From JACPNO01 sp963825405 (lineage in GTDB: Bacteria > Acidobacteriota > Terriglobia > Bryobacterales > Bryobacteraceae), in the NCBI GenBank assembly GCA_963825405.1, contig CAWGTB010000011.1, forward strand, positions 186,001 through 250,000: a stretch of DNA of 64,000 nt, given 5' to 3'. Positions 29,065 to 37,231 of this stretch are shown one piece after another. Made by a program: the position numbers and the translations under genes. Within the stretch, counting starts at the first letter, position 1. Each line of letters opens with the position of its first letter. Under the pieces are notes generated by a model. The model did not search any database and was not told where the DNA came from. It saw only the letters and a list, made by a program, of their open reading frames with translations.

Positions 29065-30357
29065 TTACGACTTCAACTCTTTAAGGGCCGCGTTCGCCAC
29101 CGCCGCCTGCTTCCAATCAAAGGCGGGATTCAGCGCCAGCGCGCGCTGCAAGTGCTTTGCGGCTTCTTCTTTCTTGCCGCGCGCTTTGGCGATCATGCCC
29201 GCGTGATAGTAGAACGCCGGCTCCGGCGTTCCCCACTTCAGCGCTTTGGCCGCGGCCTGCTCGGCCTCCTCGTATTTCACGTTCTTGTAAAGCGACCACG
29301 CCAGCGCGTCATAGGTATAGACATCGCCGCGCACCTTCAGCTCGGCTTGCGCCAGTTCGAGGGAGCGGTCCAGTTTGCGGTCCTGATCGGCATAGACCAG
29401 CGCCAGGTTGCGATTGGTTTTCTCGCTGCCGGCGCGCGCCATTTTATCGATGACGTCGATCAGATCGCGCTGTTTGGCGGCGTCTTCTTTCCTGCCGGTG
29501 CGTTCGAACAAATCAGCCAGCGCCGCGGCGTATTCGGGAAAAGGCACGGCGGCTTGCGCGCGCTGGTAATGCTCGATGGCTTCGGGATATTTGCCTTGCG
29601 CCGCCGCCAGGCGTCCAAGCCCAGCAAAGGCCGGATAGTAGCCGCGAAACGTGGCCAGCGCCGCGAGGTAAGCTTGCCCGGCGAGATCCATCTGCCCGGT
29701 TTTGAAAAGCAGGTTGCCCAGGTCCACCAGGCACCACGCCGTATTTTCCGATGACGAACTGCCGGCGGCGATGGCCTGCTTCATCACCGCAACCGCACCC
29801 GCAGCATCGCCCAGCACGAAGCGATAGTACGACGCGCGATTGTAGCTCGCCAGGTTGGGCTTGAGGGTCACCATTTTCTGGTAGGCGTCGGCGGCGTGGT
29901 CGTAATCGCCAAGCTCCATGAGCGCGTCGCCGAGCGTGCCCCAGTTCCAGGAATCATCGGGCGCGATGCGGATCATCTCCCGCGAATATTCGGCCACCTG
30001 GGCGAACTGATGCCGCTCGAGTTGTATCTCGCTGCGCAGGCGGAGCGCTTCGTAGTTGTTGCCTTCGGCGGACAGCACCTGATTGATGAGCCGCTCGGCC
30101 CGGTCGACATAAGCGAAGTCGGTGGTTTCGCGCATCTTCTGTATGTAGGCCGTGGCCAGCAGGTTCTGGTAGTGCAGATTGCCGGCCTTGGCAGCGACCA
30201 GAGTTTCGTAGAGGGCGATGCGCTCGTCGGTTTTGAGCGCTGAGGCGTGGTCGGCAAGAGCGCGGTCCTGGAGCGCGCCCAGCAGACGGCCAGAGCTTTC
30301 ATTTTGCGCCCAGGCCAGCGAGGCGAGAGAAGTCAGAAGCAGGAGAATGGTGCGCAT
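29065..30357 (-). CDS. Exported TPR-repeat protein
   Basis: A 430-residue protein with a signal peptide (MRTILLLLTSLASLAWAQ) and at least eight tetratricopeptide repeats. Examples are ALRLRSEIQLERHQFAQVAEYSR-type, WGTLGDALMELGDYDHAADAY, GQAYLAALATFRGYYPAFAGL and KYEEAEQAAAKALKW. TPR arrays bind other proteins; the partner is unknown. It precedes the cytochrome gene on the same strand with a 30-base gap, so co-transcription is possible. TTG at 30366 is a less likely start. Confidence 0.8.
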   Translation of the reverse strand: MRTILLLLTSLASLAWAQNESSGRLLGALQDRALADHASALKTDERIALYETLVAAKAGNLHYQNLLATAYIQKMRETTDFAYVDRAERLINQVLSAEGNNYEALRLRSEIQLERHQFAQVAEYSREMIRIAPDDSWNWGTLGDALMELGDYDHAADAYQKMVTLKPNLASYNRASYYRFVLGDAAGAVAVMKQAIAAGSSSSENTAWCLVDLGNLLFKTGQMDLAGQAYLAALATFRGYYPAFAGLGRLAAAQGKYPEAIEHYQRAQAAVPFPEYAAALADLFERTGRKEDAAKQRDLIDVIDKMARAGSEKTNRNLALVYADQDRKLDRSLELAQAELKVRGDVYTYDALAWSLYKNVKYEEAEQAAAKALKWGTPEPAFYYHAGMIAKARGKKEEAAKHLQRALALNPAFDWKQAAVANAALKELKS

Positions 30358-30430
30358 GGCTTTCAACGAATAGTACGGCCCGGCTGGCCGTTCGGATTGT
30401 TGTGTACTAACTTTTCCTGCGGTAAAAAAA

Positions 30431-30565
30431 GGGGACAGACGATATTTTCAAAGCAAGCGAAAAACGCCGAATAGTCACGATCCGCTAGTAGTTTCATCAA
30501 GATAGCGAGAGGCGGTGATGCAACGAGATTTCGCCAGCACCTCCGCAGAAATATCGTCTGTCTCC
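30431..30565. mobile_element. MITE/REP-like element bounded by 17-bp inverted repeats
   Basis: GGGGACAGACGATATTT at 30431-30447 is matched by an inverted copy at 30549-30565 with one mismatch (GGAGACAGACGATATTT). The 135-bp unit has no open reading frame of note. A GGGGACAGAC terminus is familiar from REP-like elements mobilised by Y1/RAYT transposases, but none is present in this window. The right end touches the aminotransferase stop codon (30568-30570). It may supply the 3' end or terminator of that gene. Confidence 0.65.
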
Positions 30566-30567
30566 GT

Positions 30568-31749
30568 TTACATTCCTCGCAAAAACTGTCCTAAACGCTC
30601 CATAGCCGGCTCGAGAATCGAGCGATCGGCCGCGTAGCAGATACGAATCGATCCCTCCCCGCCCTCGCCAAATGCCACACCCGGCGCCAATCCAACCCGC
30701 GTCTCGATCAGCAGCCGCCGGCAGAAATCGAACGAATCCGTCAGCCCGTCAATCTTCGGAAACAGATAGAACGCGCCATCCGGTGTAGGGACATGGACGC
30801 CCGCTATGCCGCTGAGCGCCTGCAGGCAGAAATCGCGATTCTGCTTGAGCCGTTCCAGCATGCGCAGCAGCTCGTCTTCGCCATCGGCCAGTGCGGTTTC
30901 CGCAGCCTTCTGGGTAAAACTGGCCGCGTGGGAAACGATGAACTCGTTCAATTGCGTGGCCTTCTTGGCCAGATCGCGCCGCGCCACCAGCCAACCTACG
31001 CGCCAGCCGGTCATGCAATAACTTTTCGAGAACGAATGGATCACGGCCACCGCATCGTCGCGAGTCGCTTTGCGCAAGATCGACGGCACCGGCTCGCCCA
31101 GCGCCCGGCCGGAATAATACAGGCGGTCGTAGACTTCATCGGCCACCAGCCAAAGGCCGTGCTTGCGCGCAAAATCCAGAAGCTGCTGCTGTTCGGCGTC
31201 GGTCGCCACCCAGCCCAGCGGATTCGATGGCGAGGTATAGAGCAGCACGCGCGTGCGCGGGGTGATGGCGCGTTCGAGCGCGTCGAAATCCACGCGGTAG
31301 CGCGCGCCGCAGAGAGGCTGGGGAATCTGGTGGGCCACCGCATTGGCCATGGCGATGATGGAAGCGCCGTTGGGCCAGGCCGGTGTGAGCACGATGCCTT
31401 CATCGCCGGGATCGAGCATGGTCCGCAGCGCGACATTTAGAGCTTGCACGCCCGACGCGGTCACCACGATTTCGCTCGCCGGATCGAGCTCGACTTTTTG
31501 GAAATGCCGGTAGTGCTCCGCGATGGCGGCGCGCAGCGACGGCAAGCCGGCGTTCTCGGTGTAGTACGTGTGCCCTTCCTCGAGAGCGCGCACGGCGGCG
31601 CGTTTGATGTAATCCGGCGTAGGCAGGTTGGATTCGCCAAAGTACAGGCGCAGCACGCCGTCCGTGGACATAGCGATTTCCGCCAGCTCGCGAATGCGCG
31701 AATGCGGAACGTGATCGAGAGAAGCGGCCAGATGGGGCATGATCCTCAT
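30568..31749 (-). CDS. Class I/II pyridoxal-phosphate aminotransferase
   Basis: An intact fold-type I aminotransferase of about 393 residues. Motifs: ALEEGHTYYTENAGLPSLRAAI, VVTASGVQALNVALRTML, LLYTSPSNPLGWVATDAE and LWLVADEVYDRLYY. The Schiff-base Lys is in VIHSFSKSYCMTGWRVGW, and the C-terminal Arg is in EGSIRICYAADRSILE. It is in the aspartate/aromatic aminotransferase group; substrate unknown. ATG at 31740 is an alternative start. The longer frame to 32262 is discarded because it overlaps the HDOD gene. The stop codon lies three bases from the MITE-like element. Confidence 0.9.
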   Translation of the reverse strand: MRIMPHLAASLDHVPHSRIRELAEIAMSTDGVLRLYFGESNLPTPDYIKRAAVRALEEGHTYYTENAGLPSLRAAIAEHYRHFQKVELDPASEIVVTASGVQALNVALRTMLDPGDEGIVLTPAWPNGASIIAMANAVAHQIPQPLCGARYRVDFDALERAITPRTRVLLYTSPSNPLGWVATDAEQQQLLDFARKHGLWLVADEVYDRLYYSGRALGEPVPSILRKATRDDAVAVIHSFSKSYCMTGWRVGWLVARRDLAKKATQLNEFIVSHAASFTQKAAETALADGEDELLRMLERLKQNRDFCLQALSGIAGVHVPTPDGAFYLFPKIDGLTDSFDFCRRLLIETRVGLAPGVAFGEGGEGSIRICYAADRSILEPAMERLGQFLRGM

Positions 31750-31908
31750 TGTGCCAGACGCGACTCTATAGTTTCCCCGCCATCGCGCCGATACATGAGT
31801 CAGACTCAGGTGTAGACCATCGACTCGCCGCCAAAATCGAAGCGTGCCGTCCCGGCGATACACCGGCACTGGGCGCTCACCACGCCTCCGCCCTTTCCCG
31901 CGATTGCC

Positions 31909-32682
31909 ATGCGAGTGATGGAGATCCTGGCTCGCGACAAGGGCGCGATGAAGGAAGTGGTGGAATGCATCCAGTCCGATCCTATCTTTGCGGCCGAGAT
32001 TCTGCGGGTAGCCAATTCGGCCCTGTATGGCGCCTCCGACCCAATCAAAAGCGTACAGCGCGCCACCTTCACGCTGGGCCTGGACTTCATCAAAGCGCTG
32101 GCGGTGACAGTGGGAATGCGCGCTCATGTGAAGTCCGGCATGAAAATTCCGGTGCTGCGCCGCTGCTGGCGGCATTGTATGGCGAGCGCTGTTCTGGCGC
32201 AGGAAGTCGCCGCCGCCTGCGGGATGAAGGAAGACGAGGCCTACACCGCCGCCTTGCTGCACGATATTGGGCGCATGGGGCTGATGGCCGCCTATCCCAT
32301 TGAATACGCGAATGTATTGGAATTCTCAAGCACCGAGTCTTTCAACCTGCTGGATTGCGAGCGCGAATTATTCGACGTCGATCACTGCCAGGCCGGGGCC
32401 TGGCTGGCCGAGGCCTGGAAACTACCGCCCCAGATCCGGCACATCGCCGCGCATCATCATGACGAGGTTCCGGCGGGCGCGTCCGACTTGCTGGCGGTAG
32501 TGACGCTGGGTTGTCAACTGGCAACAACGCTCGACTTTGGCGTAATGGCCGGCCGCGCCAGCCCCACGTTCGACGAAATCCGCACGCGCCTTCCGAAAAC
32601 GGCGCAAGGTCGCTTCCGGCTTGGTCCGGGAGTGCTGAAAAAGAAAGTGCAGGCGCGTCTGAAAGCGCTGAAGCTGCGCTGA
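31909..32682 (+). CDS. HDOD-domain signalling protein (start uncertain; upstream in-frame TAG)
   Basis: A protein of 257 residues with an HDOD domain, a catalytically dead relative of HD phosphohydrolases: RVMEILARDKGAMKEVVECI, VANSALYGASDPIKSVQRA, YTAALLHDIGRMGLMAAYP and IRHIAAHHHDEVPAGAS. The domain should begin earlier with PPPFPAIAMRVM, and the same frame does continue upstream to an ATG at 31795. A TAG at 31813-31815, seven codons in, interrupts it. Without the upstream part the domain lacks its first ten residues. HDOD proteins take part in signalling, often with c-di-GMP systems. It is divergent from the aminotransferase. Confidence 0.75.
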   Translation: MRVMEILARDKGAMKEVVECIQSDPIFAAEILRVANSALYGASDPIKSVQRATFTLGLDFIKALAVTVGMRAHVKSGMKIPVLRRCWRHCMASAVLAQEVAAACGMKEDEAYTAALLHDIGRMGLMAAYPIEYANVLEFSSTESFNLLDCERELFDVDHCQAGAWLAEAWKLPPQIRHIAAHHHDEVPAGASDLLAVVTLGCQLATTLDFGVMAGRASPTFDEIRTRLPKTAQGRFRLGPGVLKKKVQARLKALKLR

Positions 32683-32744
32683 GGAGGGCGAGTTTGAAAC
32701 TCGCCCCTACAAAACTCTGCAGGACGGCGATTCCTGTCAGTACG

Positions 32745-34163
32745 CTAGCGCGCCCGTGTCGTCTTAGCCGTCATCAACTCTTCAATATTGATCAGCTCAG
32801 TCGGATAGTCGCCGGTGTAGCAGGCGTAGCAATATTCGTGCTTGTCATCGCCCACGGCGGCGCGCAGCGATGCCAGCGAGAGGTAGCCCAGCGAATCCGC
32901 CTCGACAAAGCGGCGAATTTCCTCCACCGTGTTATTGGCCGCGATCAGCTCGCTCTTGGTAGGCGTGTCGACGCCATAGAAACACGGCGAAATCGTGGGC
33001 GGGCAGGAAACGCGCAGGTGCACTTCGCGGGCGCCGGCCTGGCGCATCATGCGCACGATCTTGCGGCTGGTCGTTCCGCGCACGATCGAATCGTCCACCA
33101 GCACCACGCGCTGGCCTTCGAGCAAATGGCGCACGGGATTGAGCTTCAGCTTCACGCCGAAATCGCGAATGGCTTGCGAAGGCTCGATGAACGTCCGGCC
33201 CACATAGTGGTTGCGGATCAGCGCCGGGCGATACGGCAGACCAGACTCGGCCGCGTAACCGATGGCCGCCAGCACGCCCGAATCGGGCACGGCAACCACG
33301 AGATCGGCGTCAGCCGGATGCTCGCGCGCCAGCACATGTCCCATGCGCTCGCGGGATTCGGCGACGGCTTTGCCAAACACAATCGAATCGGGCCGCGAAA
33401 AGTACACGTGCTCGAACACGCATTGCGCGAGCGGCTGAGCCGGCGCGTAACGCTCGCGTGTGACGCCTTCCGGCCCGACGATCACCATTTCGCCCGGTTC
33501 CACTTCGTTGAGATACACCGCGCCGATCAGGTCGAACGCGCATGTCTCGGAGGCGAACACATTGCACTTGCCGCCGCCGGAGAGTTCCATTTGCCCCATC
33601 GCCAGCGGACGGAATCCATGCGGATCGCGCGCCACGATGATGCGGTCCTCCGCCAGAAACACCAGCGAAAACGCGCCTTCGATCTGCAGCAACGCATCCC
33701 GCAGCGCGGCGGCCAGCGTGCGCTCCTGGGAATGCGCGACCAGATGCAGAATCACTTCGGTGTCGCTCGACCCCTGGAAAATCGACCCGCGCCGTTCCAG
33801 CTCGCGGCGCAGTTCCATGGCGTTGGTGATGTTGCCGTTGTGGGCGACGGCGATGCGTCCTTTATTGCAGGCCACCGAAAACGGCTGGGCGTTGAGGAGA
33901 GCCGTATCGCCAGCCGTTGAATAGCGGGTGTGGCCGATGGCTTGCTCGCCGGGCAGCGTCTGCAGCGCGGCTGGCGTGAAAATTTCCGCCACATGCCCCA
34001 TGGCTTTGACGCAATGCACGTCCCTGCCGTCGCTGGTGCAGATACCGGCGCTTTCCTGCCCGCGGTGCTGCAGGGCGTAGAGCCCGAGATAGGCGAGCTT
34101 CGAAGCCTCGGGATGGCCGTAGATAGCGAATATGCCGCATTCCTCGTGGAATTTATCGAACAT
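32745..34163 (-). CDS. purF: Amidophosphoribosyltransferase
   Basis: An intact 472-residue enzyme catalysing the first step of de novo purine synthesis (PRPP plus glutamine to phosphoribosylamine). A short propeptide ends before the catalytic Cys in MFDKFHEECGIFAIYGHPEAS. The Ntn glutaminase domain has YALQHRGQESAGICTSDG and IGHTRYSTAGDTALLNAQPF. The phosphoribosyltransferase domain shows RVVLVDDSIVRGTTSRKIVRM (PRPP loop). Cysteines ETCAFDLI and RVSCPPTISPCFYG, as well as YCYACYTGDYP, fit the Fe-S cluster type of PurF. It is the last gene of purQ-purL-purF. Confidence 0.95.
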   Translation of the reverse strand: MFDKFHEECGIFAIYGHPEASKLAYLGLYALQHRGQESAGICTSDGRDVHCVKAMGHVAEIFTPAALQTLPGEQAIGHTRYSTAGDTALLNAQPFSVACNKGRIAVAHNGNITNAMELRRELERRGSIFQGSSDTEVILHLVAHSQERTLAAALRDALLQIEGAFSLVFLAEDRIIVARDPHGFRPLAMGQMELSGGGKCNVFASETCAFDLIGAVYLNEVEPGEMVIVGPEGVTRERYAPAQPLAQCVFEHVYFSRPDSIVFGKAVAESRERMGHVLAREHPADADLVVAVPDSGVLAAIGYAAESGLPYRPALIRNHYVGRTFIEPSQAIRDFGVKLKLNPVRHLLEGQRVVLVDDSIVRGTTSRKIVRMMRQAGAREVHLRVSCPPTISPCFYGVDTPTKSELIAANNTVEEIRRFVEADSLGYLSLASLRAAVGDDKHEYCYACYTGDYPTELINIEELMTAKTTRAR

Positions 34164-34209
34164 ACGTTATCGCCTCAAGAAAAACGTTTCTCGCAGAGAC
34201 GCAGAGGAT

Positions 34210-36445
34210 CTATCGCCTCAGCTTTTTCCCAAATGCTTCTTCAAAAGTTCGCTGTAACGCGTCCACGGGCTTGCGCAACAGTTCGGCACCGCGATTGCTG
34301 ATGCGGAGCTCCTTCTCTATGGTAACGCCGATCGCCGGAGCTTCGATATTGTGCCGGCGCGCGACCGCGGCCACCTTTTCCGGATCGGCGGTTGAAATCA
34401 GTATTCGCGACGGGCCCTCGTGGAACAACAGAAATTCGGGTCGCAAATCGGAATCCAGATCGAGTGCGGCGCCTACGCCCGCCGCGCCGAAAGAGCATTC
34501 CGCCAGCGCCACCGCCAGGCCGCCATCGCTCACATCGTGCGCCGATTCCGCGAGGCCCGCGTTGACGATCTCGCGAATCGCCGCCTGCACGCGCTTTTCG
34601 TAATCCATGTCGAGCGCCGGCGGCAGTCCCCAGAGCTCGCCCAGGATCACCTTGGCGTATTGCGTGCCGCCGAAGCGCACCGGATCGCAGTCGCCCAGGC
34701 CGCCAAGCAACATCACCGTCCGCGCCGGCGTTTTTGAAATCGATGGTCACCGGCGGACCGGTCTTGCGCAACCCGACAATGCCCATCACCGGCGTCGGGT
34801 AAATGCCTTCGCCCAGCGTTTCGTTATAGAGGCTGACGTTGCCGCCGGTGATCGGCGTCTCGAAATGAACGCACGCCTCGGCGATGCCTTCGATGGCTTC
34901 GACCAGTTGCGCCATGATTTCGGGCCGCTCCGGATTGCCGAAGTTGAGATTGTTGGTGGCGGCCACGGGCTCGGCGCCGGCCGTGCTCAGATTGCGGCAG
35001 CATTCGGCCACGATGAGCTTCGCGCCTTCGCGCGGTCGAAAGATAGCAGTAGCGGCCATTGCCGTCGAGCGACATCGCGATCGACGTGCCGGTTTCCTTG
35101 AATGCGCACGATGGCGGCATCGCAGCCCGGTGCCGGCGAGGGTGTTGGTGCGCACCATGTAGTCGTATTGCTCCCAGATCCAGCGCTTGGAGCAGAGGTC
35201 GGCGGAGGCAAGCAGCGCGTCCAGATCGCCGGCCAGATCGCGGCTTTGGAATGCCGGCGCGTTCATCGGCGCGCGGCGCAGCGGCTGCGTATGCGGGCGG
35301 TCGTAAAGCGGCGCCTCATCGGCCAGCGCGCGATTGGGAATTTCCGCCACGATTTCGCCGTGATGGCGCACGCGCAGCTTGCCGTCGCCGGTCACGCTGC
35401 CGACGGTGACGGCGTCGAGACCCCACTTGCGGAAGACCTGGAAGACTTCTTCTTCGCGGCCCTTGTCGGCCACGAGCAGCATGCGCTCCTGCGATTCCGA
35501 GAGCATGATTTCGTAAGGCGTCATGCCGGTTTCGCGCTGCGGCACGCGGTCCAGATCGATCTCGATGCCGGTCGCCGCCGCGGCTGCCCATCTCGCAGGT
35601 GGAGCAGGTCAGCCCGGCCGCGCCCATGTCCTGAATGCCGACGATCGCGCCGGTCTTCATGGCTTCGATGCAGGCTTCGAGCAGCAGCTTTTCCAGAAAC
35701 GGATCGCCCACCTGCACATTGGGCCGCTTCTGCTTCGATTCTTCGGTGAATTCCGCCGACGCCATGGACGCGCCGTGGATGCCGTCGCGGCCGGTCTTCG
35801 CGCCGACATAGATGACCGGATTGCCGATGCCCGACGCGCTCGCGTAGAAAGATTTCGTCCTTCTTGGCAGACGCCCAGCGCGAAAACATTCACCAGCGGA
35901 TTGCCGCTATAGCACGTCTTCGAAAACGCATTCGCCGCCGACGGTCGGCACGCCGAAGCAGTTGCCGTAATGCGCGATGCCGCCGACCACGCCTTCGACA
36001 ATGCGGCGATTGCGGGCGACGGTTGCCGGCGGAGTCCGTCATCAAGAGGGCCGAAGCGAAGCGAATCCATCACCGCGATGGGCCGCGCGCCCATGGTAAA
36101 GATGTCGCGCAGAATGCCGCCGACGCCGGTCGCCGCGCCCTGAAACGGCTCGATGAAGCTGGGATGATTGTGCGATTCGATCTTGAACGCAATCACGCAG
36201 CCCGCCGCCGATATCGATGATGCCGGCGTTCTCGCCCGGCCCCTGCACGACGCACTTGCCGCGCGTCGGCAGCTTCTTCAGATGCATGCGCGAGCTCTTG
36301 TAGGAGCAGTGCTCGCTCCACATCACGCTGAAGATGCCGAGCTCGGTGTAGCTGGGCTCGCGGCCGAGCAGCGAGACGATCTTTTCGTATTCGGCGTCGG
36401 AGAGCTGATGCTGCGTCGATCAGCTCCGGTGTGATGGTCGCTCAT
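34210..36445 (-). CDS. purL: Phosphoribosylformylglycinamidine synthase subunit PurL, many frameshifts
   Basis: The fragments read in order give a small-type PurL of about 745 residues: SYTELGIFSVMWSEHCSYKS, FKIESHNHPSFIEPFQGAAT, DIFTMGARPIAVMDSLRFG, AIVGIQDMGAAGLTCSTCEM, TPYEIMLSESQERMLLVAD, and near the end ALAECSFGAAGVGAALDLDS with FEEAFGKKLRR. At least eight frame changes separate them, although each segment is highly conserved. It catalyses FGAR to FGAM with PurQ (glutaminase), and in this type also PurS. The start ATG at 36445 overlaps purQ. Density of breaks strongly suggests sequencing error. Confidence 0.88.
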
Positions 36446-37117
36446 GAGCGCACGGCAGGCACGCCGCCACCATGGATTCGAAAATCACCAGGCCGTCGGT
36501 CGATCCCATCAGCGGATCGCAGGCGCGTTCCGGATGCGGCATCATGCCCATCACGTTGCGCTGCTTGTTCAGAATGCCGGCGATGTCGCGCAGGGAGCCG
36601 TTGGGATTGTCGAGGTAGCGGAACACCACGCGGTCTTCGGCTTCGAGTTCGTCGAGCGTGCGCTCGTCGGCGAAGTAGCAGCCTTCGCCGTGCGCGACGG
36701 GCAACGCGCAGAATCTGTCCTTTGTGGGCTGCGTAGGTGAACGGGGAATCGGTGGTTTCGGTGCGCAGCGGACTTCGCGGCAGACGAATTTCAAGCTCGC
36801 GATTGCGCAGCAGCGCGCCGGGCAGCAGTCCGGCTTCCACCAGAATCTGGAAGCCGTTGCAGATGCCGAGCACGAGGCCGCCGTCGGCCGCGAACTTCTT
36901 CACCGCGCCCATCACGCGGCGAAAACTTGGCGATGGCGCCGCAGCGCAGATAGTCGCCGTAGGAAAAACCGCCGGGAAGAATGACGGCGTCGACGTCGCC
37001 GAGGCTATCGGAATCGTGCCAGATGAATTCGGCCTTTTGCCCCAGATTGTGGCTGACCGCGTACCACGCATCGTGATCGCAATTGCTGCCGGGAAAGACG
37101 ATGACGCCAAATTTCAT
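36420..37117 (-). CDS. purQ: Phosphoribosylformylglycinamidine synthase subunit PurQ, two frameshifts
   Basis: A class I glutamine amidotransferase of about 232 residues supplying ammonia to PurL. It begins MKFGVIVFPGSNCDHDAWYA with ILPGGFSYGDYLRCGAIAKF. After a frame change near 36930 comes VLGICNGFQILVEAGLLPGA with the nucleophilic Cys. After another change near 36715 come PVAHGEGCYFADERTLDEL and VMGMMPHPERACDPLMGSTD with the His-Glu pair. The end of the gene overlaps the purL start by 26 bases. No purS-like frame is seen upstream, where an SBBP gene diverges. Confidence 0.88.
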
Positions 37118-37231
37118 AGTCAGTCTGAACGGGGAGGTATTTTTATTTTAACAGAATTCTTATTTCGGGCGCGCCACTTTTCGCCTAAAGATGACGGCCG
37201 ATTCCACCGAATAAGCAGAAAGGAAGTGATC

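Noticed and set aside
24605..31815. Recoding of TAG as an amino acid (two in-frame TAG codons in xfp and the HDOD gene)
   Set aside because: TAG ends several intact genes here, including those at 1206 and 24324, and no suppressor or pyrrolysine genes are visible. Errors or point mutations are simpler.
31750..32262. An N-terminal extension of the aminotransferase
   Set aside because: It runs antisense through the HDOD gene and has no aminotransferase features.
34210..36445. purL as a true pseudogene
   Set aside because: All family segments are present in order and highly conserved, purF next to it is intact, and other housekeeping genes nearby show the same type of indel.
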